Assembly: GCF_964340395.1 (NCBI RefSeq) | Contig: NC_135560.1 | Span: 10,106,098 to 10,170,097, forward strand | Source: Glandiceps talaboti | Taxonomy: Eukaryota; Hemichordata; Enteropneusta; Spengelidae | Length of the DNA stretch: 64,000 bases | Direction of reading: 5' to 3' | Shown here: piece by piece, positions 37,983 through 54,007 of the stretch | Numbering within the stretch: the stretch's first letter is position 1 | Layout: every line of letters begins with the position of its first letter | Program-made: the position numbers and the translations under genes | Notes under the pieces: model-generated | What the model was told of the DNA's origin: nothing | The model's input: only the letters and a program-made list of their open reading frames with translations | The model's database searches: none

Positions 37983-39822
37983 TGGTTTGCAAACTGTTCT
38001 ATAAGATATTCTACATATCAGCTGTCGAACGCAGTGATTTAATTTCGGAGTTTATCTTACACCGTTATCGAATTGTTGTTAGCTATGTTGAATATAAAAT
38101 ACTTCCTTATGCCATATCTAACGTTTTTACGCTACAAGAATAATCAATGTATTTTATATCAATTTTACGAGATATTTATATAGAGAGAAATACAACCATT
38201 CAATGCTGATTTGCTTAACTGATGTTTATCTCATTCTGCAATTTTCCCGCCAAAATATCAATTCATATCGGTCAAATTTTCGTAACACTGTCAATTGTGC
38301 GGAACAGGTGATATTTTGCCTACACGATGATGGTTTCTATCGTGACTTGAAATTTAAATAAATTACGTTGTAATTATGCATTTTATTTCTTAACGATTTT
38401 GCCCCCCAAAAATAGAGTCTCGGAATGCGGTTTATGAACGCCGCGTTTACAGTATACTGTCAATGTTACTTCTGAGACAGACCGACAGAAAAGAAGTCGA
38501 ATATCTGGTAATATGAATTCCTGGCAAATTTACTCAAATGTTGACTCAGTTTACAATGAAAATCATACCATCTGAAGCAGAGCTTCGCCTGGCTCGACAA
38601 AAATCTTGCTATACATTTCGACTTCTGGCTAGATAAAAATCTAACTCACATTGCTACATTTTCTTTGTACGAAATGCATATATTTTAACATACAGTCGCC
38701 AAATTATAGACAGTGTAACAATCTGCTAAGACAATAGGGTGTCATGTAAAGAAAACGTAGCAAATGTTGTTACGCCAGATTATGAAATGTAGCAATGTTT
38801 GGTAAAAATTGTTGTCTACCCAGATAACAGTCAGTTGCAGGTGGTGTGATTCTCATTGTAAAACATCACGGTCATAGATCTTTCTTGTCTTCAAGACAAA
38901 CAGTTTACCGACTCTTCATTAGCGATATCGTGCTTTGTTTACCCCGTCCTTTCTACTCTCGGCACTCTCCAACCTTTCTACTTTAAAGTCATGCGTATCA
39001 AAACAAAAATAGCGGATTGGATAATAGGAAAAGTACAAATCCATAAAACGGAATTTTTTTAGTTTCCCTCAGATTCAATGATCGTGAATGGCCGTTTAAA
39101 ATCATAAACTTTAAGACATGGTTAACCGAATTGAAATATTAAAAATACGTTTTCCTTTTTGCATCTTTTTTATATTTCTGTTTGAAGAATGTTATATTTT
39201 GACCGGTATTCAGTTGACATGCTGTCAGAATTATCGACCGTGAAACTACAAATGTTCGAAAAAACAACTTGTGTTGAAAATCTCTAGTTCTTCGCATATC
39301 GTGACAAAAACAGAATTTAGAGTTGTGATTCAAGCCCAACGGAATTACTGCGAATGAATGAGATAATAGTTTGTGTTGCACACTCGTGCTGGTGAAATTG
39401 TATATTTTCAAATGTTGCGGTCGTGAAACTCTAGGTGGCGGTCTTCGGAGAAGCCAATCTAAAAACTGATGTTGTGATTGTTTCATCGGCGTTCTATTCC
39501 ATGTTTAGTTTAGCTCTACTCAATGTTGCCTCCAACGAAAATTGTTTTTGATAATTGCGTTGGAACGGATAATCCGATGTCATGGGAACGCAGAGTATCT
39601 TTGAGTAGCCATCTTAATTACCACAAAATCTTGGAGTAATCGAAAAATAATTTTGTGATTGGGGATTAAGGAATGGTATTCTACCGTTTAAGTAACGTTC
39701 TGTGAATTTTCAACCCACCCTATACTCTATAAACTCGGACCATTTTCCAAAAGGTTGATTTCTTAAACAAAATTTCTCTCGCGTGATTCCAGATCGCATG
39801 AATTGGGTACCTCGAAGGGATG

Positions 39823-40206
39823 CTAAGCGGTGTTAATTTTCCCGGAAGTGCAAGTAAGACTTTGCGATTCGATTACTAATTCCATCGATGGGACGGCGAA
39901 CCTATTTTTCATGCAGGCCTGTCTCCAACTGTCTGTATAAAAGCCAGGAAGCGCCTCGAGCGACATCCGTGAAGACACATCAACAACAATAAATAACTTT
40001 CTCGCACACAGAATTGCACTCCCATAATCCTTAATCGCCAAAGCGGGAATGAAGCCGCTCCGTCCCTGATCAAATATTTGTCTATTCCCCTGAGAATTGA
40101 GGCATTCTTTATCCCGCGCCACCTTTAAACGGATTTCGTGACACCAATTTTCCGCTCGATGCTGTTTTCCTCGGCGAATTGTCCCCATGGTGACAAAGCC
40201 TAACAT
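39823..40206 (-). other. Isolated 127-codon open frame, doubtful
   Basis: The frame starts at a Kozak-poor ATG and has no intron signature or recognisable motif. A candidate donor (AAG|GTGGCG) follows the first 31 codons. It is the longest frame in the desert that is not made by a repeat, but chance is the simplest explanation. Confidence 0.12.
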
Positions 40207-40668
40207 GTAGTATATGTGCTAAGGCGTCAATTTCTTCGGGAAATCTCCACACACTCCGCTGTAATCCATATAAAAACGTCGCCATTTAACAAAAACTGTC
40301 GCGTGCCCAACCCAATGTACGAACAAATTAAAGCACGAATTTGTTTTGCCATATCAGAATCCCATGAAATCCGGGATTTTGTCGGATAACAGCCTCGTCT
40401 TTGTGGTCTCTGCCGTCATTCCACGTCCGTGTGCAGAGTTCATAAGCATGTGTCTTGGTATTTCGAAATTTAAAAGCAGACGACCAAGTCTGAAAGGCGC
40501 CAAAGCAGAGCAACGTGCTCGTCTGGGTAATTCTGTTAGAGAAGGCTAAGCACTCGTAGCTAGCTGGGGGTGTATTGGTTTTCCAACTCAGCACAGAGAA
40601 CACATCAAACTCTAAGCAATAATTAGACTTTGTACCTGTACCGGTATTTTGTCTAACTGAATATAATA

Positions 40669-40752
40669 TGAATGAATGAATGAATGAATGAATGAATGAA
40701 TGAATGAATGAATGAATGAATGAATGAATGAATGAATGAATGAATGAATGAA
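40669..40752. repeat. (TGAA)n microsatellite
   Basis: About twenty uninterrupted AATG/TGAA units. Confidence 0.98.
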
Positions 40753-41008
40753 ATTTATTTCACCAGATAACAAAAATAAGCTACATTTTCAAAGAACATA
40801 CACGTGATAAAAATATACAAAATGAATACAAAAGAAAGACATCTGATGTGGACCATGGAAATGCTTCAGTACTAGTCTTGTCCATGGCCCGTATATTCTT
40901 CTACATTGTGTTTAATGCAGGGATGTGTTTTAACTTTATTTAGACGACAATGAACCGAGTCATTCCACTGTCACATTCTGTAATTGCGTCCATATAAGTT
41001 TAAACAAA

Positions 41009-41010
<2 letters not shown>

Positions 41011-41044
<34 letters not shown>

Positions 41045-41476
41045 CACGCACGCATATACACATACATACATACATACATACATACATACATACATACATA
41101 CATACATACATACATACATACCCACATACATACATACATACATACATAGATACTTACATACATACATACATACATACACACATACATACACACACATACA
41201 ATACATACATATTTACATACATACATACATATATACATACACACACATACATACATACATACATACATACATACATACATACATACATACATACATACAT
41301 ACATACACACATACATACATACATACATACATACATACACATACATACATACACATACATACATACATACATACATACATACATACATACATACATACAT
41401 ACATACATACATACATACATACATACATACATACATACATACATACATACATACATACATACATACATACATACAT
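41011..41476. repeat. (AC)n-(CATA)n compound microsatellite, about 465 bp
   Basis: AC units followed by CATA units with scattered CACA and CCACA variants; the last 110 bp are pure. Frames on both strands (up to 170 codons) are repeat artefacts. Confidence 0.98.
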
Positions 41477-43796
41477 AGTCACATATATCCATCAAAGGAG
41501 TCAACTTCAAAACTTTGAGCTAGCAATGTTGCCTGTGTACATTCTACTTACAACTATATACAACTCTATGTACTGTACGTGAGAAGAGAAACCAAGTTTA
41601 GAGATATTTTACTGCGTTGTCGCAATCAAAAGTTGTGTCCACTAATAAGACATGTTGAACAATGGCTTGTTTAATGCGAGGTATTCGCTTGTTATACATC
41701 AAGTTTTCTTTACGACATTTGAGTTAAGTTAATTAGTCTGTGTTAATAGACTTTGTGAGATCATGAAAGGAACAACATTAATTATTCAGGCGACAGTAAT
41801 AGAAATCTAAACACATGTCCTCGATAGACTTAAAATCACGTCCTTACGGTAATTGACACAAATCTGCGTTTTCATTACGGCTCATGAATATTTTATCGGG
41901 TATACGGAGATCCTATCAAATAATAAAAAGCCAATCAAAATTCACTTATCATTCCATGAATCATTCGGAGAATCGAAGGAAGGCACGAAGAATTAGTGGG
42001 GATCTTGGAAGAAGCAGGTTTGTTGAGTTGAAGTGAAGAGTTCGACGTAAAGGGGTAGAGATCGTCGCCATCTGACGAACAGCGCCCTCTAATGTTTCAT
42101 GCAAAAGACGGCGACGCTGCAGGGTCTGGAAAAAGCATGAAAGTAAAAATGATAGATCATGGAACCTACCAATAAATTGCCAAAGATAAAACAGGACAGG
42201 AAGGTGAGAGGGAGAGATGTCAAAATAGTTCTTACACCATTACACTTTGAGGAGATGTGGAAATGACTCGTTATCGTTGAAAAAATGCGCGGCAAACTAC
42301 AAGCGAACTAAACGCACCTGACATCGTAAACGCTGATCGATCCAGGTTCTTCTAGTTCATGATTTTGCCGTGAAATGTGATCATTCACTCCGTTGACAGA
42401 AACTTTAATATCATCGCTGTTGTCGCCAGAGGGGGCTTTTTCTCAAATTCCGGTGAAAGTCTTTGTACACTTCAGGTCTACGAAACATGAATTATTCACC
42501 ACGAAATATTAAACATTTCCATTGTGTAAGAACTAGTCCGCTCCAAGGCAGATTATACATAAAAAATTGGACACTGAGTGAGAATGAATAAAAATGAATT
42601 AAAATTTGAAAGCCATGACGGCGGGACGGCGTGTTCAGAGCCCAAACTGAATGTTCATCGGCTGTAGTCGGAGTATTATCGAGTATTGTGAACCAAGAAC
42701 AGCGTGAGTGACGAATAACAAGAAACGATCAATACACAGCTACCCGATTTGAAGATATTGTTTGCAATTGAGGAAAGCTTTAATTAAGTCTCTAGAAAAA
42801 AATGATGGAAGATTAACCAATCATTGATTTCGGAGAATCGAAATTACTGTAACGCATACTTTTGATGAAGAGCGCAGTTCATGCGTTTTTGTATACAAAA
42901 GTTCACGGGAAGTCAAAGTCAGGAACTATATAGCCGTATGTTTTTTAATATTGTACGCAAAGATATTGAAATTAATTTGACAAGACGTTTTATAGAAATA
43001 CTGGCTTTGATTATCTTGCACTTTGCACGTGTAAGACATGTGTGTGTGTATGGTGTTCTAAATTTGATATCAACTATGTATTGTGTACGATATTACAATG
43101 TTGATATTTTCGGTAAATTTCAGCCCAAAACAAGTCGCAGTTAAATAAACGTAGATATAGATTTTGCGCCTTTCGCGTTCATGTACGTATCATATTGAAT
43201 ACTATTGTTTGTGTCTGCGATTAAAGCGATATCGGTCGGACAGAGCGTTAAGTTTTACGCACGACTAACAACACAGGTAATGAATTACGAAAGCAGAATA
43301 CATGAATTAAAATTTCAAGACTATAGGAAGGTACAATAAAGTGGTTTTAAAAAAAAAAAAAAAAATATGACATCACATCTGGTTGTCTTTTCACAAGGTG
43401 TTATTCTTAATGGTCAGGAAATAGTTTTTACCGGAATTTTGCTTTCAAATAATTAGTTTTTAGAGCGTAATGAGTGAATCTGAATTCATTAATTAATTTG
43501 TCATTGTTATTATTATTATCATGTTATTTCTACCTTGAAGTAATGATACTCTCACCAAATAAGACATTCGACGACTTTCTACGAGTTGACGACACCGTGT
43601 TTTCTGCTTATCACATTCAACCACCCCACAACTAATCGTACGCTATTCACATTGTAGTAAAAAAGTATAGGTAATACTTGAACTTCAGTTTCTGTTAATG
43701 CTGACTTTAAATTTCGGAAATCATCCGTCTTTGAAAAAAATAGTCCGATACTGTCACATTCAAATGTGATTATAAGTATACACGTATACTAGATCA
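41477..43796. other. Non-coding DNA, no gene recognised
   Basis: Short frames only; a poly-A run lies near 43349-43364. No repeat family was recognised. Confidence 0.5.
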
Positions 43797-43869
<73 letters not shown>

Positions 43870-43872
43870 CCC

Positions 43873-43960
<88 letters not shown>
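43797..43960. repeat. (TC)n-(TGTC)n compound microsatellite
   Basis: CT units to 43871 followed by about 22 TGTC units. The minus-strand poly Arg-Glu / Asp-Arg-Gln-Thr frame is an artefact. Confidence 0.98.
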
Positions 43961-45544
43961 CCATTCAGTCATTCATTCATTCTAAACTTCATTTATTCTA
44001 AGATATTACATACTTATAATATCATGTGAATGGGCACCGATGATGGATGAAAGATCTAGAAACTTGACAGATTTAACTAGATGTCAGTCACATTATTTGA
44101 TAGTGATAAACTTGACAATTATCTAAATCGAATTATTTTGGTGATCACATATAGTACAACAGAAATTACAAATTTGTCGACTCAGCTACTGTTTGCTAAA
44201 AGGTCCCCTTTGCAATGACTTAGCTTTCCTTGTGAGATTCACACTAGGAGTGGCATCGTATGATGACGTCATCATCATCAGCATCAAAGTGTCCTCTTAA
44301 CCGGTCATTCTTTGATGTTTGATCTTAAAGTGAAAGTGTGTCCATTTCTGTTGTTTCTTTTGTCTTCAAATTAAACCATGTCTTCATTATGTTCATCATG
44401 AAATCAACAACGCTAAAATGACAGAGTTTAATTATCGATTACTGCTAATTAAGCCATTGTTTGACGTCTATAGTCACCAATCAAAGTATCTGCGTGTGGT
44501 CGTTATTATCCAAGCTTTCAAATTAAAAACACACTGTAGTATATATTCTTCAAACAATATCTATCTAGGCCAACGATAGCGTATCGTCAAGTTTCCACAC
44601 ACAAAAAAAATCACGTGTGTACGGAAATCGTTGAATCATTTACGTTTCTGGGAATAACTTGGATTACATTCTTCAACCTTGTGTTGACGAAACGTACCTT
44701 TTTTGTCAACATGTTTACCATGCCATCGATTGAAATTTAAAAATTTACACGCATGAGAAACTTACTGTATTTTTCTTTCATTGAAAATGCGAAAAAAATC
44801 AGTCGCACGAAAAGCTATATTAACTTGCCTCGGTGTATGTTACATTCCCCGGGCATCAGCCTCATCTGCTACGCGGCAAAGGCCCCGGGGCCTCTATCTA
44901 GTGTTGAATTAAAAGGTTAATAATTAATGCCCTGTTATACCTACCATAATTCATTATTATCTCGGATTTTAAAAACACATTACGTCTTTCCAAAATTTAT
45001 AACACCGCAGCAAATTACCGTCATCAAAATTTAACCTGCGACCAGGCAAAAAATTGTCAGCTTCGGATCGCCGCGGAACACACGGATTTGGTGAAAGCAC
45101 ACTAGTTATAGTTCCCAGGGCCCGGGTAGAACAACACTTTTCAATATCATCGGAAATTTTTGTCTGATCTCGATTCGGATGAATGGGATTTAGTGATCTG
45201 ATGCATGGAAGGGCTTGTGGGTTTAATCCTTAGTACCTACTTTCGTACTTTTTCGCGCGATTTCAATCGCTCTGAGGCTATTATTGTTGTGAATAATATC
45301 ACTCATCGATCTTATACAACAGCGCCCTCGACGGTGACAATCTTCAAGTAAATATAAAATGTGAGATTCTTTGAAAAGAACACATTCAATAACTTTAAAT
45401 TCCAAATAACACCATCGCGTCGAGCAGGGTTTCTACGATGTAATGTTGATTTGCATAATTTTTGTTGTATAATACGTTTAAACTGAAAAACTGGTGAACA
45501 GATTGTTCGAAGCAGTGGACCTTGTAATATTGTAACGTTTTACT
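43961..45544. other. Non-coding DNA, no gene recognised
   Basis: No supported gene or repeat. Confidence 0.5.
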
Positions 45545-45838
45545 CATCACCTGTATTAGCTGCAATTGGAACATTTTTTGAAACTGATTTGTCAGACATA
45601 ATGACGTCATCATAATATTGTACACCCTGAATAGTATTATATCACCTGTGGGTAAATATATTTGTGTAGCAATACACATAGTATTGTGCAATATAAATAA
45701 TCAAATTGATTTTGGGTCCGCACCCGAAAATCAGTACCCTCTCCGATGAACTACTTATAGATAACACAGACATGTACTGTGTCTAATTATTTGTATTTTA
45801 AGAATTTTCAGTGAATATATATTGTCGGTTGTCTGATC
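45545..45838 (-). mobile_element. Dispersed repeat family, copy 2 (inverted)
   Basis: Reading the minus strand gives the same block order as copies 1 and 3: CAGACAACC, ATTCACTGAAAAT, AATTAGACACAGTACATG, GGGTGCGGACCC, ATACTATT..GGGTGTACAATATTA, and a final AATTGCAGCTAAT. It has no coding capacity. Confidence 0.65.
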
Positions 45839-45893
45839 TGATCGACAAATTATAAAACAATAGTTACTGCAGGTAAAACCCAGTTGTTGCCTT

Positions 45894-49306
<3,413 letters not shown>

Positions 49307-49656
49307 TTAAAGTGGCCATATGGATGAGGATTAGGTATTTATTTTTAATTTACAAAACAATTTTATCATGGCTTCCTACTTGAAAAATCAATGTGAAACA
49401 ACATATGTCAAGTCTGTGTTTATAACTCAATACATTACAAAAGACTGATAAAATGTGTAAAATGTTTGTTATTGTACGTACAATAACAAATTTTTTACAC
49501 ATCTTTTAGACTTTTGCAAACTAATGAGTGGCAAATATAGACGTGGTCAATGTTGTTTCACATTGATTTTTTCAAGTAGGAAGGCATGATAAAATTGTTT
49601 TGTAAATTAAAAAATCAAAAATAAATACCTAATCCTCATCCATATGGCCACTTTAA
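49307..49656. mobile_element. Foldback element with about 100-bp arms and TTAA ends
   Basis: The left arm begins TTAAAGTGGCCATATGGATG and runs to about 49403; the right arm (about 49551-49656) is its near-perfect reverse complement. The centre holds a second palindrome (TTATTGTACGTACAATAA). Both ends carry TTAA, the target of piggyBac-like elements, but TTAA is part of the inverted repeat here so the duplication cannot be proved. No protein is encoded. Confidence 0.85.
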
Positions 49657-50724
49657 CCCGAAAATCAAAGTCACTATTAGTGGTTGAAGCTTGAGTTGCT
49701 GTTTACGGTACAGACATTCGATAATAAAATGGCGCAATCACGAACTTAACAACCCAAAGGATGTCATCCATCTATAAACCACTGATTTAGAGTTCGTCGA
49801 AAGCGCTAATTTTAAGTAATCGCTTGTTCGCGTTTATTTTACAACGTCATGCATAATTAATGACGTCATGAATAATTAACATATCTCGGTCGTAACTGTA
49901 AACGTTTTGCCCCAGTAGACTGTACACGGGGACACCAGCCGAATAGAGAAATCTCAGTTTTATTAACTTTTCATGCATATTTTACAAGCTCAGTAGCGAC
50001 CTTATAAAATAATGAGCAGCCAATCACAACTCACACCTTAATCTATAAATCAGGCGCGTTAAAGAGCTGCTGGAAATTTAATGTCCTATAGGTCGAACAC
50101 ACCATGAAAAAAAGATAAACTCGTATCAGATGTGAACATTCACAGACAGGACGGAAAAAGGTGATGATACATGACAGCGCCACCATCAGGTAGAAATCAT
50201 GAGATGGTGCCAAGATAAAATACTTTTCCTCAAGTGTTGACGCACGTACCCAAATATTACTATAAAATGGATTCTATTCCAGTATAGTCCTGTCAAAAAA
50301 CCAACTCAATCTTTTGATCAAATGTTATAGATACGCCGTCATTCCACAAGTGCCCATGAAATTGTACGTCTCAAACCACTTATTTTCTATTAAACGGTCT
50401 GCGATTACACCTATACACGTACACATGTGCTTCGTTATCACTGTTCGGCGAGCTGAGACGCCCTCACACGCGTAGACCTGAAGAGAGGGGAACAGTTTCA
50501 AACAGTAAGTATTTTACGTAGTATAAATGTGTCTTGGAAATAAAAATCTCCAAATATTGCTTAAGAAAACTCATTTTCAGTTAGTTAAAGTCAAATCGGG
50601 TGAGTGGGTGGGGGGTCATGGTACAAAGTTTTTGTAATAGTGCACGTGGTCAAAATGGTATCACAATTAACCAATCTAAGAATCCAATAAGGTCGCAGAA
50701 CTGTGTTAACTCTCTATGGAAAAC

Positions 50725-51099
50725 TACAACTGCCGATATCAGACTGTGGACGACTGAAACCTTTCACAAACAGGGAAAATAAACAACTGAATTGGATTAA
50801 TAACACTTGGCTCAGCATCTAGGAAGTACAGAGACTTGTATTACATTCTGTTAGTTGATTAGAACAGTTTTATGGCCACTTTACAGAATAGCTCATGTCC
50901 ACAAACAAATTTCCAGTTCCCCTGGCATTTCATGTACATGTAAAGTGGCCATAAAACTGTTCTTATCAAACCATGGTGTGTAATACAAGTCTCTGCTGTT
51001 CCAACATGCTGAACCAAGTGTTATTAATCCAATTCATTTGTTTACTTTCTCTGTTTGTAACAGGTTCGATTCGTCCACAGTCTGGTGTCGGCAATTGTA
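50725..51099. mobile_element. MITE, long relative of the 20037 element, carrying a nested foldback
   Basis: Ends TACAACTGCCGATATCAGAC and the inverted GTCTGGTGTCGGCAATTGTA match the 20037-20214 termini. Inner arms (CAACTGAATTGGATTAATAA..CTTGGCTCAGCAT and its inverted partner) pair fully. At the centre sits another inverted-repeat element (50829-50995). The outer arms are therefore complete here, whereas the 20-kb copy has lost most of one inner arm. Confidence 0.82.
50829..50995. mobile_element. Nested foldback element
   Basis: CAGAGACTTGTATTACA and AGAACAGTTTTATGGCCACT at the left recur inverted at the right. It lies exactly in the loop of the enclosing MITE. The TTTATGGCCACTTTAC block resembles the end block AAAGTGGCCAT of the 49307 element. 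Confidence 0.75.
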
Positions 51100-51627
51100 T
51101 TTTTTCCCTGAAAACGAAAAGGTGAACCTCAGTGAAACTCAATGTTTATTTTAAAAGGACCGGGAATATATGGTAGAGTTGGAAATAGTTAATAAACTTC
51201 TATTTCCAGGGAAATAAATTACTTCCAACTTAAACATTGCAAAATAGTACTTAGTTTTCAGGTGTTTTTTTTTACAAGGACAGTTTTGGGAAAGATATGA
51301 AAAGAATAATGGCATCAATGATTGTAAACACAGCAGAATACATGCTGACGACTCTCCCCTTGGCCTGCTGCAGTTTTTGATTCCGCCCCGAAAATGCTGT
51401 GTCTATCCGAAGAAATACTCGAACTTTCATTATATTCCAAAATGGTAAAACATTTAATTCTGTGGTAAGAAAAAGAAACACATACACTTCTTCCATTTGT
51501 ATAGATGATTTTAATAATCTGTGCAAAAATTTACAAAATATGTCTCTCTTTGTCTGAAAAAATATGCTGTTTTATTGTTGTAGCATGCACGATATAAATA
51601 ATCTGAATACATGTAAAGTTTCTTTGA
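51100..51627. other. Intergenic DNA, no gene recognised
   Basis: An 84-codon minus-strand frame (51272-51526) is preceded by an acceptor-like TTCTTACCACAG, but no link to the neighbouring gene could be made in phase, because that gene ends at 55342. Confidence 0.4.
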
Positions 51628-51747
51628 ATGTTATTTATGCGTACATTTCATTTGTAATTGACACGACATGTTATTTATGCGTACATTTCATTTGTAATTG
51701 ACACTACATATCATTTATGTGTACATTTCATTTGTAATTGACATTAC
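51628..51747. repeat. Three tandem copies of a 40-bp unit
   Basis: Each unit contains TTTATGYGTACATTTCATTT followed by GTAATTGACA. Units 1 and 2 are nearly identical and unit 3 has a few changes. Confidence 0.93.
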
Positions 51748-51960
51748 ACTGGTTAACTTGTTAAAAGATCTCTCAGGACTTCCTGAAGGTGGGTGATTCC
51801 AAAAATGTTGTGATAAATATTTGATTGACTGTATACAATGAAAATATCTTGATAAGCTATCTGCTATCCTTGGCATGTCAAGTGGGATAAGAGGTATTGA
51901 ATCATCAAAGTTATGCAAAAAAAGTGCTCTACCACAGCAAAATATACCTTTCACGATATA

Positions 51961-51974
51961 CTGCCCTCTAGTGG
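51961..51974 (-). promoter_or_regulatory. CTCF-like motif
   Basis: The minus strand reads CCACTAGAGGGCAG, a full match to the core CCASYAGRKGGCRS. Occupancy is unknown. Two related motifs lie at 52078-52090 (minus) and 52314-52327 (plus). Confidence 0.4.
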
Positions 51975-52313
51975 TGATGTAGAGCTAAAAATGGACTAAG
52001 TTATAACTCACTGAAGTGGTGATGTATAGCTATAATGGGTGTACACATAGTTGGTGATATACCTTTACATTAAATGCCGCCCTCTAGTGACAAAAAAGAG
52101 CAGTGATGTAAATGGTGCAAATGCAAATAAATGAAGACTTGTATAAAATTATACTCTCAGATTAAGATATAAGGCAAGAGTGTATTGAAAATTTGGTTGT
52201 CGAGGCTTCAGTTTATGAAGATAGACATAAACTAAAACTATTGTTGCAACATGTTGATACAACAGTGATAATCTATTGAATGGACATTGGTTTATAATAG
52301 TCTCAGTATTCAA

Positions 52314-52327
52314 ACACCAGAGGGCGT
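52314..52327 (+). promoter_or_regulatory. CTCF-like motif, opposite orientation
   Basis: ACACCAGAGGGCGT matches the CTCF core except at its first and last bases. It faces the opposite way from the two neighbouring motifs. Confidence 0.3.
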
Positions 52328-53046
52328 AATTCATCTGAAAGGTATATTGGTACACTGCTGGATTCATGTTTGTCAGAGAAAATAACTAAAACAAGCAATA
52401 CATGCAACACAATAGAATTTGCCATGTAAGACAGAAATAAAAAAAAAACATAGAAAGACAAGTGATATTTCAATGACACCGAGTAAAAAAACCCGACTAA
52501 ATCTGAGCAATTCTTTTAAAACTTAAACCTCAACAGAATCATTTAAAAAAAGTAAAACATAAATATATGTTTGGAATAAGACTTCCAGAGTAACAAACAT
52601 GTAAGAACCCAATTAATTGGGTAAAATAAATCAACTGTGAAAATAGAATTGTAGCGACAGAAGTTCTCATATGAAATGAGAAAGAAAACATCACTATACA
52701 TAATAAAATCACAAGAAATAATTGTTGTAAATAAGAGATACTAAACATATGTCTTTCAGGTACCATAGCAACATTAAATTATATACATTTATTTTGCATA
52801 CTGGGTCAAAGTTCAAAGAGCATAACATGTATACCCTCTCTGTATTTGTAATTATCAAATACAGTGGCAATGTCAGCCTTTTCATCAAAATTGTGACTTT
52901 CAATAATTAAGTACAATGTTTCCTGCTTAAAATCACTATAGTAACAGAATTTGAAGTATTTCACTTTTTTTTTACAAATGAAACATAAAGACATTGTCAT
53001 TGATATAAAAGAGGAGAGAGAGATAGAGGGAGAGAGAATGAGAGAG

Positions 53047-53247
<201 letters not shown>

Positions 53248-53639
53248 TGTGAAAATGAGAAGTATTTTTATGATAGGTTTTTAGCATTATCAACTGGTGC
53301 AAATCTGTTCACATACCTTTGCCAGTGATAATAGACTAGTAAAATGATTGTACACAGAAAGATAAACCATGTCTCCTGTTAAATATAAACCTGGTCTAGC
53401 TATATAGCTATAGAATTTACAACAAGAAATGGAGAACTGAGAAACAGCCATTTTTGTCGTGGAGATGAAGTTTGCCCCTAATCCTGATTTTTGTGTGCAT
53501 ACTAAACTCAAAAACTTGGGTATACGACATAAAATATACATCTAAAGTTTCTTATTTATCATACATAATGTTCTATTTTCTTTTCGTAATCAAATCAATG
53601 TTTGACTTTTGTTGTCCCTATATTTTGCTATTGTACTAA

Positions 53640-54007
53640 TTAAAGCTACCCTAGCTGTAACTGGGGTAATATTTTTTACAATCAGACAACCAACATTATA
53701 TTCACTGAAAATTGTTAAAATACCAATAATTAGACACTGTACATGTCAATTTGATGTCTATTTCATCTATAAGTTGTACGGTAACAGGTTGAAATTGTGA
53801 GTCGTTGAGGGCGCTGTTTTTTGGTGTGGACTTAAAAAATCTATTTGATTGGATACATTGCACCATACTATGTATACTATGTATGTTTATTCACATGTAA
53901 TTCAATACTGTACAGGGTGTACGATATTACTATTAAGTCATCATATCGAACAAAATGTTTTTGTTTTTAAAAAAAAAAACGTTCCGGTTGCAGATAGTGC
54001 ACCTTTA
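53640..54007 (+). mobile_element. Dispersed repeat family, copy 3, with TTAA-ended inverted termini
   Basis: It shares ordered blocks with copies at 33904 and 45545. In this copy the ends are visible: TTAAAGCTACCCTAGCTGTA at the left and, read inverted from the right, TTAAAGGTGCACTATCTGCA. The internal GAGGGCGCTG block is shared in part. TTAA at both ends suggests a piggyBac-type MITE, which is inference. Confidence 0.7.

Larger units (their letters stand above)
34856..40668. other. Non-coding DNA, no supported gene
   Basis: It holds an X-box at 35052, a poly-C run at 37847-37858, a diverged internal duplication (37608-37692 and 37900-37982) and the isolated 127-codon frame 39823-40206 on the minus strand. 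None of the frames has a recognisable domain. Confidence 0.45.
51941..52348. mobile_element. MITE-like element whose terminal repeats carry CTCF-like motifs
   Basis: The left end AATATACCTTTCACGATATA..GCCCTCTAGTGGTG is repeated inverted at the right end (AATATACCTTTCAGATGAAT..GCCCTCTGGTGT on the minus strand). A third, direct copy of the same block lies internally at 52058-52092. The element has no coding capacity. Boundaries are approximate because the flanks also show weak inverted similarity. Confidence 0.6.

Noticed and set aside
39823-40206. 127-codon minus-strand frame as a gene or as isl exon 1
   Set aside because: No motif, and the possible donor does not leave the phase needed to join isl exon 2.
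40960-41510. Open frames up to 170 codons on both strands
   Set aside because: They translate the (CATA)n/(AC)n microsatellite.
51272-51526. Minus-strand frame with an acceptor-like start as a further exon of the coiled-coil gene
   Set aside because: That gene has an in-phase stop at 55342 after a strong acceptor; no phase-matched link to 51.5 kb was found.
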